NCBI RefSeq assembly: GCF_009671205.1
Contig: NZ_CP045309.1
Span: 1 to 64,000, forward strand
Direction of reading: 5' to 3'
DNA length: 64,000 bases
Source of the DNA: Micromonospora terminaliae
GTDB lineage: Bacteria; Actinomycetota; Actinomycetes; Mycobacteriales; Micromonosporaceae
Both the position numbers and the translations under genes were made by a program. The stretch's first letter is position 1, and each line of letters starts with the position of its first letter. This document shows, piece after piece, positions 28,298-37,050 of this stretch. The notes beneath the pieces were generated by a model. The model saw only the letters and a program-made list of their open reading frames with translations, was not told the DNA's origin and did no database searches.

Positions 28298-29652
28298 GAG
28301 GTCACCGCCGCGATGGCGTCATGCAGCTCGGCGGGCACGTCGACGGTCTGGTGCCGGCCGTCGGCCACGACCGTCCGGCCGTCGACCACCACGTGCGTCA
28401 CGTCGGCCGCGGTGGCCGCGAAGAACGCGCCGACCGGCGGCACCCCGGCCGTCCGGGCGCTGTCCAGCCGTACCGTCACGAGGTCGGCCCGGTCGCCGAC
28501 CGACAGCCGGCCGGCGTCGCCCCAGCCCAGCGCGGCGTGCCCGGCCACGGTGGCCGCGGTGACCAGCTCGGCGGCGCGGAAGTGCCCCCGCTTGCGGGTG
28601 CGCAGCCGCTCGTCCAGCTCGACTGCGCGGGCCTCCTCGAAGAGGTCCACCACGGCGTGGCTGTCGCTGCCCAGGCTGAGCGGGCTGCCCGCCTCGGCCA
28701 TCCGCCGGGCCGGCCCGATCCCGTCGGCCAGGTCCCGCTCCGTGGTCGGGCAGAGGCACACGCCGGTCCGGCTCTCCCCGAGCAGTGCGACGTCGGCGCT
28801 GGTCGGATGGGTGGCGTGCACGGCCGTGGTATGCCGCCCGAGCACCCCGTGGTCGGCCAGCAGCCGGGTCGGGGTGCAGCCGTGCACGGCCCGGCAGGCG
28901 TCGTTCTCGGCGGGCTGCTCCGACAGGTGGACGTGCAGCGGCACGCCGGCGCGGTCGGCCAGATTGGCGACGGTGGCGAGCTGCTCCGCCGGCACGGCGC
29001 GGACCGAGTGGATGGCGGCGCCGACGCGGGCGTGGTCGTTCTCCGGGCGGAAGGCGGCCACCCGGTCCGCCCAGCGCAGTGCGTCCCCGTCGCCGAACCG
29101 GCGCTGCGGCCCGGTGAGCGGCTCGCCGTCCACGCTGGAGGTCAGGTAGCAGGCGTCCAGCAGGGTGAGCCGGATCCCGGCGTGCGCGGCGGCCTCGACG
29201 AGTGCGGCCGACATGGCGTTCGGGTCGGCGTACGGCTTCCCCGCCGGGCCGTGGTGCAGGTAGTGGAACTCGCCGACGCAGGTGATGCCCGCGAGGGCCA
29301 TCTCCGCGTACGTGGCGCGGGCCAGCGCCAGGTAGGAGTCGGGGTCGAGCCGGGCGGCCACGTCGTACATGACGTCCCGCCAGCTCCAGAAGTCACCCCG
29401 CCCGCCGTGGGTGCGCCCGCGCAGCGCCCGGTGGAAGGCGTGTGAGTGGGCGTTGGCCAGGCCGGGCAGGGTGAGGCCGGGCAGGCGGGTGGCGTCGCCG
29501 AGCACCTCGACCCCGGCGGCGGGCGCGCCGCCGCCGACCAGCGGGGTGACCGCGGTGATCCGTCCGTCCTCGGCCTCGATGAGCACGTCGGGGGTGGGCT
29601 CGGCGTGGTCGGGCAGCCAGGCGTACTCGGCGAGCCAGCGGGTCAGCGGCAT
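28294..29652 (-). CDS. hutF: Formimidoylglutamate deiminase
   Basis: A 452-aa amidohydrolase that converts N-formimino-L-glutamate to N-formyl-L-glutamate plus ammonia, so the pathway here is the five-step, formate-releasing branch. Metal motif: [19 protein letters not shown] (about 60-78). Further family stretches are [34 protein letters not shown] and [11 protein letters not shown]. Its ATG overlaps the end of the M20 hydrolase gene by 10 bp, and its stop overlaps the hutI start. The next enzyme needed is an N-formylglutamate amidohydrolase; the adjacent M20 protein is the only candidate. Confidence 0.96.
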   Translation of the reverse strand: MPLTRWLAEYAWLPDHAEPTPDVLIEAEDGRITAVTPLVGGGAPAAGVEVLGDATRLPGLTLPGLANAHSHAFHRALRGRTHGGRGDFWSWRDVMYDVAARLDPDSYLALARATYAEMALAGITCVGEFHYLHHGPAGKPYADPNAMSAALVEAAAHAGIRLTLLDACYLTSSVDGEPLTGPQRRFGDGDALRWADRVAAFRPENDHARVGAAIHSVRAVPAEQLATVANLADRAGVPLHVHLSEQPAENDACRAVHGCTPTRLLADHGVLGRHTTAVHATHPTSADVALLGESRTGVCLCPTTERDLADGIGPARRMAEAGSPLSLGSDSHAVVDLFEEARAVELDERLRTRKRGHFRAAELVTAATVAGHAALGWGDAGRLSVGDRADLVTVRLDSARTAGVPPVGAFFAATAADVTHVVVDGRTVVADGRHQTVDVPAELHDAIAAVTS

Positions 29653-30842
29653 GCCAGCTCCTCCAGCACCCGGGCCAGGGCGGTCACCCCGGCCGCGCAG
29701 TCGGCGTCGGTGGCGGACTCGGCGGGGGAGTGCGACACCCCGGTCGGGTTCCGCACGAAGAGCATCGCGGTCGGCAGGTGCGCGGCCAGTACCCCGGCGT
29801 CGTGCCCGGCCCCGGTGGGCAGCACCGGGGCGTCGAGCAGCGCGGCCAGCCGGCCGGCCAGCCCGCCGTCGAAGGACACCAGCGGGGTGGCCGACTCCTG
29901 GGTGCAGGTCAGCTCGGTGCCGTCCCGCTTCGCCCGCTCGGCGGCCTTGGCCCGGACCGCCTCGACCAGGCCGTGCAGCGTCTCGGGCTCGGCCGCCCGG
30001 GCGTCCAGCCAGCCGGTCACCTTCGACGGGATGGCGTTCGTGGCGTTCGGCTCGACGGCCACCCGGCCCACGGTGGCGTGCGCGTCGCGCAGCCGGGCCT
30101 CCTTGTTCGCCGCGAGCACGGTGAACGCGTAGGTGAGCATCGGGTCGCGGCGGTCGGCCATCCGGGTCGTACCCGCGTGGTTGCCCTCGCCCGCGAAGTC
30201 GAAGCGCCAGCGGCCGTGCGGCCAGATGGCGCTGGCCACCGCGACCGGCGCGCCGAGGTCGACCAGCGCGCGGCCCTGCTCGACGTGCAGCTCCACGAAG
30301 GCCGCGAAGCGGCCGAGCAGGCCGGGGCCGGCGCCCGCCGGCTCGAAGCCGAGGGCCTCGGCGAAGCTCACCCCGGCCGCGTCGCGCAGCCCGGCCGCGC
30401 GCTCCACCGCGATCTCGCCGGTGAGCAGCCGCGAGCCCAGGCAGGGTACGCCGAAGCGACCGCCCTCCTCCTCGACGAACGCGGCCACCGCGATCGGCCG
30501 GTCCGGGATGACCTGGGCCGCCCGCAGCTCGTCGACGGCGAGGAACGCGCTCACGATGCCGAGCGGCCCGTCGTAGGCCCCGCCGTGCGGCACGGAGTCG
30601 AAGTGGCTGCCGGTGAGCACCGCGTCCCCGGCCTCCGGGTCGCCCCACCAGGCGAAGAGGTTGCCGTTGCCGTCGGCGGTCACCGGCATGCCGCGCCGGT
30701 AGGCCTCGGCGCGGAACCACTCCCGCAGCGCCAGCTCCGGCTCGGTGAGCGCGTAGCGCAGGTAGCCGCCGCTGCCCGAGTCCCGCCCGACGGGCGCCAG
30801 CTCGTCCCACAGCTTGCGGAACCGGACGGCGAGATCGCTCAC
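29643..30842 (-). CDS. M20 amidohydrolase of the allantoate/N-carbamoyl amino acid type
   Basis: A 399-aa cytoplasmic zinc peptidase-like hydrolase. Metal motifs of the family are visible: GSHFDSVPHGGAYDGPLG (about 75-92), FVEEEGGRFG (about 122), ELHVEQGRAL (about 188), then NHAGTTRMADRRD. Annotation pipelines usually call such proteins allantoate amidohydrolase. Placed between hutU and hutF in a pathway that otherwise lacks HutG, it more likely hydrolyses N-formyl-L-glutamate to glutamate and formate (inference from context). GTG 30842 is chosen because GGAG lies about 8 nt upstream and the frame before it is not protein-like. Confidence 0.88.
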   Translation of the reverse strand: MSDLAVRFRKLWDELAPVGRDSGSGGYLRYALTEPELALREWFRAEAYRRGMPVTADGNGNLFAWWGDPEAGDAVLTGSHFDSVPHGGAYDGPLGIVSAFLAVDELRAAQVIPDRPIAVAAFVEEEGGRFGVPCLGSRLLTGEIAVERAAGLRDAAGVSFAEALGFEPAGAGPGLLGRFAAFVELHVEQGRALVDLGAPVAVASAIWPHGRWRFDFAGEGNHAGTTRMADRRDPMLTYAFTVLAANKEARLRDAHATVGRVAVEPNATNAIPSKVTGWLDARAAEPETLHGLVEAVRAKAAERAKRDGTELTCTQESATPLVSFDGGLAGRLAALLDAPVLPTGAGHDAGVLAAHLPTAMLFVRNPTGVSHSPAESATDADCAAGVTALARVLEELACR

Positions 30843-30897
30843 GCTGCGCTCCGGTTGTTCGCGACTCCGGGGCTCCGCTGCGCTGCACTCCTCGCGC

Positions 30898-32553
30898 TCA
30901 CGCTGCACCCTCCGCCATCGGCACCCGGACGCCGGTGCGGGCGGCGACCTCGCGGGCGTCGTCGTAGCCGGCGTCGACGTGCCGGATGACACCCATGGCC
31001 GGGTCGTTGGTGAGCACCCGCTCGATCTTCTGCCCGGCCAGGGCGGTGCCGTCGGCCACGCAGACCTGCCCCGCGTGGATCGACCGGCCGATGCCCACGC
31101 CGCCGCCGTGGTGGATCGACACCCACGACGCCCCGCTGGCCGTGTTGACCAGCGCGTTGAGCAGCGGCCAGTCGGCGATCGCGTCGGAGCCGTCGGCCAT
31201 CGCCTCGGTCTCCCGGTAGGGGCTGGCCACGCTGCCGCAGTCCAGGTGGTCCCGGCCGATCACCACGGGCGCGCTCAGCTCACCGGAGGCGACCATCTCG
31301 TTGAACCGCACCCCGGCCTTGTCCCGCTCGCCGTAGCCGAGCCAGCAGATCCGGGCCGGCAGGCCCTGGAAGGCGACCCGCTCGCCGGCCATCCGGATCC
31401 ACCGGGCCAGGGACTCGTTCTCCGGGAACAGGTCGAGGATGGCCCGGTCGGTCGCCGCGATGTCCTTCGGGTCGCCCGAGAGCGCCGCCCAGCGGAACGG
31501 GCCCTTGCCCTCGCAGAACAGCGGCCGGATGTACGCCGGCACGAAGCCGGGGAAGTCGAAGGCCCGCTCGTAGCCGCCCAGCTTCGCCTCGCCGCGGATC
31601 GAGTTGCCGTAGTCGAAGACCTCGGCCCCGGCGTCGAGGAAGCCGACCATCGCCTCGACGTGCTTGGCCATCGAGGCCCGCGCCCGGTCGGTGAACTCGG
31701 CCGGCTTCGTCGCCGCGTAGTCCCGGGCGTCGGCCAGCTCCACCCCCTCCGGCAGGTACGACAGCGGGTCGTGCGCGCTGGTCTGGTCGGTGACGATGTC
31801 GATGGCGACGCCCCGGCGCAGCAGCTCCGGGAAGACCGTGGCCGCGTTGCCGACCACACCGACGCTCAGCGCCCGGCGGTCCCGCTTGGCCGCGAGCGCC
31901 CGCTCGACGGCGTCGTCCAGCGAGTCGGCGATCTCGTCCAGGTAGCGGTCGTGCGCCCGGCGCTCCAGCCGGCTGCGGTCCACGTCGACGACCAGGCATG
32001 CGCCGCCGTTCATGGTCACCGCCAGGGGCTGCGCGCCGCCCATCCCGCCGCAGCCGGCGGTCAGCGTCAGCGTTCCCGCCAGGCTGCCGCCGAACCGCTT
32101 CTCGGCCACCGCCGCGAACGTCTCGTAGGTGCCCTGCAGGATGCCCTGGGTGCCGATGTAGATCCAGGAGCCGGCGGTCATCTGCCCGTACATGGTCAGG
32201 CCGAGCGCTTCCAGGCGGCGGAACTCCGGCCAGGTGGCCCAGTCACCGACCAGATTGGAGTTCGCCAGCAGCACCCGGGGCGCCCACTCGTGGGTGCGCA
32301 TCACGCCGACCGGGCGGCCGGACTGCACCAGCATGGTCTCGTCCTCGCGCAGGTCGGTCAGCGTCCGGACCAGCGCGTGGTACGACGGCCAGTCCCGGGC
32401 CGCCTTGCCGGTGCCGCCGTAGACCACCAGGTCCTCGGGCCGCTCGGCCACCTCCGGGTCGAGGTTGTTCATCAGCATCCGCAGCGCGGCCTCCTGCGGC
32501 CACCCCTTCGCGGTGCGTGCGGTGCCGCGGGCGGCGCGGACGGGCTGGTGCAT
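30898..32553 (-). CDS. hutU: Urocanate hydratase
   Basis: A 551-aa NAD-dependent enzyme that hydrates urocanate to 4-imidazolone-5-propionate (second step). Hallmarks are [21 protein letters not shown] near the start, [20 protein letters not shown] (about 135) and the glycine-rich [21 protein letters not shown] (about 165). Near the end are [18 protein letters not shown], which carries the active-site Cys region, and [18 protein letters not shown]. It starts 12 bp after the regulator gene and is separated by 55 bp from the M20 hydrolase. Confidence 0.98.
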   Translation of the reverse strand: MHQPVRAARGTARTAKGWPQEAALRMLMNNLDPEVAERPEDLVVYGGTGKAARDWPSYHALVRTLTDLREDETMLVQSGRPVGVMRTHEWAPRVLLANSNLVGDWATWPEFRRLEALGLTMYGQMTAGSWIYIGTQGILQGTYETFAAVAEKRFGGSLAGTLTLTAGCGGMGGAQPLAVTMNGGACLVVDVDRSRLERRAHDRYLDEIADSLDDAVERALAAKRDRRALSVGVVGNAATVFPELLRRGVAIDIVTDQTSAHDPLSYLPEGVELADARDYAATKPAEFTDRARASMAKHVEAMVGFLDAGAEVFDYGNSIRGEAKLGGYERAFDFPGFVPAYIRPLFCEGKGPFRWAALSGDPKDIAATDRAILDLFPENESLARWIRMAGERVAFQGLPARICWLGYGERDKAGVRFNEMVASGELSAPVVIGRDHLDCGSVASPYRETEAMADGSDAIADWPLLNALVNTASGASWVSIHHGGGVGIGRSIHAGQVCVADGTALAGQKIERVLTNDPAMGVIRHVDAGYDDAREVAARTGVRVPMAEGAA

Positions 32554-32565
32554 CTCGTACTCCTC

Positions 32566-33414
32566 TCAGCCGAGGAACAACTGGCGACGGGCGGCGGACG
32601 ACTCGAAGGCCTCGAGCCGGGACTGGGTTTCGGCGGGGGTGGCGTCGCAGATCGCCTGGAGCACCACCATGGCCAGGGTCATCGGTGCGGTGTGCAGGTC
32701 GAAGACCAGATCGGTGCCGACGGCGGCGGGGAGCACGACCTCGGCGTGGTCGGTGGCGGGGCTCACCGGGGAGTCGGTGATGGCCACGACGGTCAGCCCG
32801 GCGTCGCGGGCCTCGCGCAGCGCGTCCAGGGTCTCGCGCGGGTAGCGGGGCAGCACGAAGGCGAGCAGCGCGGTCGCCCCGGCCGCGGCGGCCTGTTCGA
32901 GCCGGTCGGCCAGGAGGCTGCCGCCGTCGTCGAGGACCCGCACGTCCGGGTGCACCTTCGCGGCGAAGTACGCGAAATATGCCGCGAGGGGCGCGGCGGC
33001 GCGCAGCCCGAGCACCGGCAGCGGCCGGCTGGCCGCGAGCAGCTTGCCCACCTCGGCGATCCGGGCGGCGTCGGCGAGCTGCCCGGCCAGCCGGTCGAGG
33101 TTGCCCATCTCGGCGTGGACCGCCCGCTGCAGGGCGTTGCCGGCGTCGGCCGGGTCGGCGGCGCCCGTGGCGGTCAGCTCGCGCAGCCGGCGGCGCAGCG
33201 CGGGGTAGCCGTCGTGCCCGAGCGCCATGGCGAACCGGGTCACCGACGGCTGGCTGACCCCGGCCAGCTCGGCCACCTCCGCCGCGGACAGGTACGCCGC
33301 CGCGCCCGCCTGCTGAACCAGGCAGTGCGCGATGCGGCGCTGGGTCGGGGTGAGCCGGACGCCGTGGAAGAGGTCGAGCAGGCGGTCGGTGGGTGCCGCA
33401 CCGCTTTCATTCAC
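32566..33414 (-). CDS. RpiR-family regulator of histidine utilisation
   Basis: A 282-aa transcription factor: an N-terminal RpiR helix-turn-helix (residues about 1-80; LSAAEVAELAGVSQPSVTRFAMALGH) and a C-terminal SIS domain (about 120-260; VLGLRAAAPLAAYFAYF, VVAITDSPVSP). SIS domains bind phosphosugars or small carboxylates; here urocanate or a pathway intermediate is a plausible effector (inference). It is the first gene of the hut operon. A -10-like TAGAGT lies 6 nt upstream of the GTG, and a palindromic operator sits between -35 and -10, implying autorepression of the whole operon. Confidence 0.92.
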   Translation of the reverse strand: MNESGAAPTDRLLDLFHGVRLTPTQRRIAHCLVQQAGAAAYLSAAEVAELAGVSQPSVTRFAMALGHDGYPALRRRLRELTATGAADPADAGNALQRAVHAEMGNLDRLAGQLADAARIAEVGKLLAASRPLPVLGLRAAAPLAAYFAYFAAKVHPDVRVLDDGGSLLADRLEQAAAAGATALLAFVLPRYPRETLDALREARDAGLTVVAITDSPVSPATDHAEVVLPAAVGTDLVFDLHTAPMTLAMVVLQAICDATPAETQSRLEAFESSAARRQLFLG

Positions 33415-33420
33415 GGCCTG

Positions 33421-33450
33421 ACTCTATGCATGAAAACTTTCAGAGCGCAA
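33421..33450 (-). promoter_or_regulatory. hut operon promoter with embedded operator
   Basis: On the minus strand: TTGCGC (33450-33445), an 18-bp spacer, TAGAGT (33426-33421), then 6 nt to the GTG of the RpiR gene, so the transcript is probably leaderless. The spacer contains the palindrome TGAAAACTTTCA (33431-33442), an RpiR-style GAAA/TTTC inverted repeat. A repressor bound there would exclude RNA polymerase. Confidence 0.7.
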
Positions 33451-33569
33451 CCGTACGGCTGACGAGCGGCTGTCGTGCGGCCAGATCGTGCCGTGCGGCC
33501 GACCGGCGGACAAGGCGGCGGGCGGACCCTCTGTACTATCCGCACGGCGGGTGAGCAGAGGAGTGGGGC

Positions 33570-34763
33570 ATGCAGCCGGAAGGTCCGTACAGGTTCACCG
33601 AGACGCTGGGTGAATGCCAGGTGGGCAGAGCCTGGGCGGCCCTCGATGGTCAGGACCGACCGGTGACCGTCGCCGTGCTGGACGGTGCGGCCGCCACCGA
33701 CCAGCGGTGGCGCGAGGCCTTCGGCAACGCGGCGAACATGCTGGCGCAGGCTCCGGGCGGCCACCGCTATGTCAACGCCGACTTCACCGCCGATCGACCG
33801 TGGGTGGCCTACTCCTCTTCGGACAGCGGCGCGGCGGCGCGTCTCTTTCAGACCCTCGGCATGGACTACCAGCCGGTGGCCACCGCAGAGGTGTTGCCGC
33901 AGCCGCCGGTGGTGGTCGCGCCGCCGCCCGCGGAGGTAACCCGGCCCATCTCGCCACCACCGCAGCCGATCTCCGGCGCGCCGCAGCTGCCGTGGGCGCC
34001 GCAGCCGTGGGCGATGGCGCCGCAGCCGGTCTCCGCCGCGCCGATCTCTCCCGTCGCCACCCCGCCGACGCCGACGGTTCAGGACCCGCTCGACCAGACC
34101 GGCGGGCGGCGGATCGCGCCCGTGGAGCGGCCGACCCGCAGCCGTACGGGGATCTGGGCGACCGCCCTGGCGCTGACCGCCGTGGTGGCCGCGGGAATCG
34201 GGCTGCTGGCGGGCGGTGCGCTGGGCTCGGACGGTGGGAAGGCGAAGCCCGGCCCATCGGCCAGCGCAGCCCTGCCGGTGTTCGAGGCGAATCAGGCCTC
34301 ACTGAACAAGACGAAGTTCGACGGTGATCTGGCACCGCTCGCCGAGCCGTGGTTGGACAAGATGGGCGGCTGCGCGGTCAATGGTGAGGTGGGCGGGCCG
34401 AAGCTCCCCGCGGACGAGAAGAAGCACGTCTTCTGCCGGTACGGCGGAGTCTCCCTCCACTTCAGCCAGTACGGGGGGAGCGTCGAAAAGGACGCGGCCC
34501 GGGCGTACCGGCAGCAGCTGAACCTGGCCGGCGGGGCTCTCGCGCCGGGGCTGCGCGAGGCCGCCCGTACCACGGGCGGGACCAGCGGAGCCGCCGGCAG
34601 CTACGTGGAGTACGCCTTCAAGGGCGACGATGAGCGCACCATCTGCGGCGTGTGGTGGGACCGCGACGACGCGGCCGCCGCCATGTACATGGAAACGCTC
34701 TGCGAGAGCGGGCTGGGCGGCAACTGGGACGCGCTGCGCGACCTGTGGCGCCGCACCAGCTGA
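33570..34763 (+). CDS. Single-pass membrane protein with truncated kinase-like N-lobe
   Basis: A 397-aa protein with three parts. Residues 1-105 resemble only the N-lobe of a bacterial Ser/Thr kinase: a glycine-loop-like ETLGECQVGRAWAALD and RPVTVAVLD, where the catalytic Lys would be A35, then a hinge-like DRPWVAYSS. No C-lobe (HRD, DFG) follows; instead there is a Pro-rich linker (108-175). One membrane helix lies at 195-218, and the outer domain (about 230-397) has four cysteines (GGCAVNG, VFCRYGG, TICGVWW, ETLCESG). It could be a scaffold or sensor. ATG 33570 has a GAGGAG site, and TACTAT (33534-33539) is a likely -10. It precedes the polysaccharide genes by 46 bp. Confidence 0.78.
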   Translation: MQPEGPYRFTETLGECQVGRAWAALDGQDRPVTVAVLDGAAATDQRWREAFGNAANMLAQAPGGHRYVNADFTADRPWVAYSSSDSGAAARLFQTLGMDYQPVATAEVLPQPPVVVAPPPAEVTRPISPPPQPISGAPQLPWAPQPWAMAPQPVSAAPISPVATPPTPTVQDPLDQTGGRRIAPVERPTRSRTGIWATALALTAVVAAGIGLLAGGALGSDGGKAKPGPSASAALPVFEANQASLNKTKFDGDLAPLAEPWLDKMGGCAVNGEVGGPKLPADEKKHVFCRYGGVSLHFSQYGGSVEKDAARAYRQQLNLAGGALAPGLREAARTTGGTSGAAGSYVEYAFKGDDERTICGVWWDRDDAAAAMYMETLCESGLGGNWDALRDLWRRTS

Positions 34764-34809
34764 TCGCCTGCCCCCACCGCACCTGGAGCACCAGAGTGGA
34801 CGAACGGCC

Positions 34810-35946
34810 ATGACATCGCTGGAGAACGCTCGCGGGGTCCAGGACATCGGCACCCCGACGGCCCTGCTCGCCGACCGGTCGGTGGCTGTCGTGCACGAGT
34901 GGTTCAGTGCTGCCGGAGGCTCGGAGAACGTCTTCCTGGCCATCGCCGACCTGCTGCCGCACGCCCGTCGCTACGTGCTCTGGGCGGAGCCGGACGTCCC
35001 GGCCGCCGAACTCGGTCTCCGCGAGTCGTGGCTCGCCCGTACCGCGCTGCGGCGCAGCAAGGCATTGGCCCTGCCGGTGATGCCGTTGGCCTGGCGTACC
35101 CTCGCGAACGAGTCGTTCGACGTGGTCGTCTCCTCCAGCCACGCGTTCGCGCACACCGTGCGGCTCGGCCCGCCCGCGCACACCCGACACCTCAGCTACG
35201 TGCACTCGCCCGCGCGGTACATCTGGAGCCCCACCGTCGACGGGCGCGGCTCCAACCCGTTGCTGGGGGTGCCCCGCCGCCTGCTGCGCACAGTGGACCT
35301 GCGACTCAGCCGGCACGTCCACGCGTACGCCGCGAACTCCCTCGAGGTGCGGGACCGGATCCGGCGCTACTGGAAGCGCGACGCGGTGGTCATCCACCCG
35401 CCCGTCGACGTGGACCACTTCGCGACAGCGGCGGGGCCGGAGCAGTCCCGGGACTACCTGCTCGGGGTGGGCCGGTGGATCCCGTACAAGAGATTCGACC
35501 TGATCATCGAGATCGCGGAGGCCGCCGGCCTACCGCTGGTCATCGCCGGCTCCGGCCCCGAGGAGGCCCGGCTCCGGCGGGCCGCCGCGCGGGTCAGCGT
35601 GCCGGTCACCTTCGAGGTACGCCCGACCCGGGAGCGCCTCCGCGAGCTCTACCAGGGCGCGTTGGCGCTGCTCTTCCCGGTGCACGAGGACTTCGGCATC
35701 ATCCCGGTGGAGGCCCAGGCCGCCGGCACACCGGTCATCGGCCTGCGCAGCGGCGGCCTGCTGGAGACGGTGGTCGACGGCGAGACCGGCTTCCTGGTCC
35801 CGTCGGCCCGGCCGGAGGAGCATGCGGCGGCCGTCCGGCGGGTCAGCGAAATCTCGGCCACGCGGGTCCGGGAACACGCCCGTTCCTTCGGGCGGGACCG
35901 GTTCGCCGCCCGGATGAACGAATGGGTCGCCGATGAATGTCGCTGA
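34810..35946 (+). CDS. Glycosyltransferase family 4 (first)
   Basis: A 378-aa GT-B glycosyltransferase acting at the inner membrane face. The donor half has GVGRWIPYKRFDLIIEIAE (about 218-236) and the EX7E region FPVHEDFGIIPVEAQAAGTP (about 297-316), which contacts the nucleotide sugar. The acceptor half starts VAVVHEWFSAAGGSENVF. It resembles mannosyltransferases of polysaccharide loci, but the sugar is not certain. It is the first of three GT4 enzymes on one strand and ends with a 14-bp overlap into the next, so the genes form an operon assembling a lipid-linked repeat unit. Confidence 0.9.
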   Translation: MTSLENARGVQDIGTPTALLADRSVAVVHEWFSAAGGSENVFLAIADLLPHARRYVLWAEPDVPAAELGLRESWLARTALRRSKALALPVMPLAWRTLANESFDVVVSSSHAFAHTVRLGPPAHTRHLSYVHSPARYIWSPTVDGRGSNPLLGVPRRLLRTVDLRLSRHVHAYAANSLEVRDRIRRYWKRDAVVIHPPVDVDHFATAAGPEQSRDYLLGVGRWIPYKRFDLIIEIAEAAGLPLVIAGSGPEEARLRRAAARVSVPVTFEVRPTRERLRELYQGALALLFPVHEDFGIIPVEAQAAGTPVIGLRSGGLLETVVDGETGFLVPSARPEEHAAAVRRVSEISATRVREHARSFGRDRFAARMNEWVADECR

Positions 35947-37039
35947 GCCCACCACCACCGTTGTCGACGCCAGCGGCGTCGGACCGGGCGGCATCACCCG
36001 GACGCTCACCGAGGTGGTCCGGCACTGGCCGGCCGGTCAGCGCCTGGTGGTCGTCGCGGCCCCGGCCGGATGGCAGCTCCCCGCCGGCCACGTCGCCGAG
36101 GTCGAGCTGCTCAGCCGCCAGGTGGCGGGTCGGGGTCAGGCGATCGGACGGGCCGCCGCGAGTCTGCGCGCCATCACCGGCCGGCTCAAGCCGGGCGCCC
36201 GGGTGCTCTCGATGAGCCCGTCCGCCGCCATCCTCGGCAGCCGGCTGCCGGTCACCACCGTGGTACACGACCTCGCGTTCCGGCTGTGGCCACACGATCT
36301 GTCCGCCGCGGTACGCCGGTACCGGCAGATCAGCTACGGGACGGCCGTGCGCCGATCGAGCCTGCTGATCTGCGTCAGCGCACGGACCCGGCACGACCTG
36401 GCGGGTCTCTACGCGGTTCCGGAGGAGCGCACGGCCGTCTGGCACCCGGGAAGCGACCTCGCCGCGAGCCCAGGCGACCCGCCCGCGCCGCTGGTCGAGC
36501 TGCGCCGCCGCGGCGGCAGCTGGCTGGTCGTCGCCGGGCACGCACCGCACAAGGGCGTCGAGCTGGCCGTCGACGCCCTCCCGTCGCTGCCCGGGCAGGT
36601 GCTGGTCGTGCTCACCGGAGGCAACCGCGTCCAGCGGTACGACGACGCGGTGCGCCGGGCCGGCGTGGCCGACCGGGTCCTCTTCCTCGACCACCTGCCC
36701 GAGTCGCAGTACGCCGCCACCGTCGGCGGCGCGGCGGCCTTCCTCATGCCCAGCCACTTCGAGGGCTACGGACTCCCCGCGGCCGAGGCTCTCCGCCTCG
36801 GTACCCCCACGGTCGTCTCGCCCGACCCGGCACTGCACGAGGCGACCGGCGGCCGGGCGGTCCGGATGACCGCGTGGACACCACAAGCGCTGGTCGCCGC
36901 GGTGACCGAGGCCGCGGCCCGCCCCCGCCCCACGCCCGATCGGCACGGTCGCTCCTGGCGTACCTCGGTCGCGGAACTGGCCGACCTCATCGCCGCTTCG
37001 GCCGGTCCACGACCGGCCGCCGCCCGGGCCACGAGGTAA
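35933..37039 (+). CDS. Glycosyltransferase family 4 (second)
   Basis: A 368-aa GT-B enzyme. It opens TTTVVDASGVGPGGITRTL. The linker region has VVHDLAFRLWPHDL and VSARTRHDL, and the C-terminal donor domain has VVAGHAPHKGVELAVDAL (about 198) and the EX7E motif MPSHFEGYGLPAAEALRLGT (about 265). It retains catalytic features and so is probably active, with donor and acceptor unknown. It overlaps the preceding glycosyltransferase by 14 bp, and 11 bp separate it from the next. It probably adds a different sugar of the same repeat unit. Confidence 0.9.
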   Translation: MNVAEPTTTVVDASGVGPGGITRTLTEVVRHWPAGQRLVVVAAPAGWQLPAGHVAEVELLSRQVAGRGQAIGRAAASLRAITGRLKPGARVLSMSPSAAILGSRLPVTTVVHDLAFRLWPHDLSAAVRRYRQISYGTAVRRSSLLICVSARTRHDLAGLYAVPEERTAVWHPGSDLAASPGDPPAPLVELRRRGGSWLVVAGHAPHKGVELAVDALPSLPGQVLVVLTGGNRVQRYDDAVRRAGVADRVLFLDHLPESQYAATVGGAAAFLMPSHFEGYGLPAAEALRLGTPTVVSPDPALHEATGGRAVRMTAWTPQALVAAVTEAAARPRPTPDRHGRSWRTSVAELADLIAASAGPRPAAARATR

Positions 37040-37050
37040 GGAGGCGCTGG

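Noticed and set aside
29643..30842. Evidence for a ureide or purine degradation pathway from an allantoate amidohydrolase name
   Set aside because: No allantoinase, uricase or ureidoglycolate genes are near; the gene is embedded in the hut operon.
33570..34763. Active Ser/Thr protein kinase
   Set aside because: Only an N-lobe-like region is present; the catalytic Lys position is Ala and HRD/DFG motifs are absent.
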